Source of the DNA: Alphaproteobacteria bacterium
Lineage (GTDB): Bacteria; Pseudomonadota; Alphaproteobacteria; CACIAM-22H2
DNA length: 64,000 bases
Direction of reading: 5' to 3'
Assembly: GCA_016793165.1 (NCBI GenBank)
Contig: JAEULA010000043.1
Coordinates: forward strand, 142,541-206,540
The notes beneath the pieces were generated by a model. That model was not told the DNA's origin. It saw nothing but the letters and a program-made list of their open reading frames with translations, and did not search any database. Positions 64,000 through 64,000 of the stretch are shown in pieces. Every line of letters begins with the position of its first letter. Position 1 is the stretch's first letter. Position numbers and translations under genes: made by a program.

Positions 64000-64000
64000 C

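Overview
The window is GC-rich DNA that reads like a soil or plant-associated alphaproteobacterium. Supporting signs are an IalB-family protein, an NnrU-family membrane protein, a short VPxPA-type PEP-CTERM protein, dense ABC importer operons, heavy use of ATGA/TGATG start-stop overlaps, and strong G/C bias at third codon positions. I cannot name the genus from sequence alone. The start of an ECF sigma factor gene runs off the left edge, and the last permease gene ends one base before the right edge.

Region 1 (1-10846) is mostly core genome: ECF sigma factor, IalB-like protein, rlmN, a PEP-CTERM protein, a glutathione transferase, argG, a DapA-superfamily enzyme with an altered active site, NnrU, DUF3253, a threonine/serine dehydratase-like enzyme, folD, DUF167, YggT and a tRNA-Ala(CGC) gene with a near-consensus promoter.

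Region 2 (10847-46107) has the hallmarks of a genomic island. It starts at the 3' end of tRNA-Ala beside a decayed tyrosine integrase. It ends at an imperfect 46-nt direct copy of the 3' half of that tRNA (39/46 identical by eye). Inside are three catabolic gene blocks. (a) 11603-27448, all minus strand, encodes a uronate-dehydrogenase-like enzyme, an SMP-30 lactonase, an RraA-like protein, two enolase-superfamily acid-sugar dehydratase-like enzymes, a complete dipeptide-type importer and a complete sugar-type (CUT1) importer. Together these suggest oxidative use of sugar acids. (b) 28338-35077, plus strand, encodes a GH116 glycosidase, a CUT1 importer without its own ATPase, and an AraC regulator. 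(c) 35390-45527 encodes an RpiR regulator divergent from a polyamine/spermidine-type importer, followed by a class III aminotransferase, a ThDP enzyme, an SDR and an amidohydrolase in one tightly overlapping operon. Related mobile-element debris at about 27.8-28.1 kb and 45.6-46.0 kb suggests the island is composite.

Region 3 (46307-54724) holds a minus-strand operon with an Fe/2-aminoethylphosphonate-type importer, an AtuA-like DUF1446 protein with its small partner DUF4387, a cysteine hydrolase and, after a short gap, a nitrilase-family amidase. A LysR regulator is divergent from it. Region 4 (54692-63999) holds an MmgE/PrpD protein, an SDR and a polysaccharide-deacetylase-like protein on the minus strand. 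On the plus strand are a LysR regulator, a D-2-hydroxyacid dehydrogenase, a second SMP-30 lactonase and a CUT1 importer (binding protein and two permeases; no ATPase in the window).

In all there are six ABC import systems, each next to candidate catabolic enzymes and usually a regulator. No CRISPR array, intact prophage, plasmid origin or antibiotic-type biosynthetic cluster was seen. The enzyme families are clear, but the actual substrates are inference.
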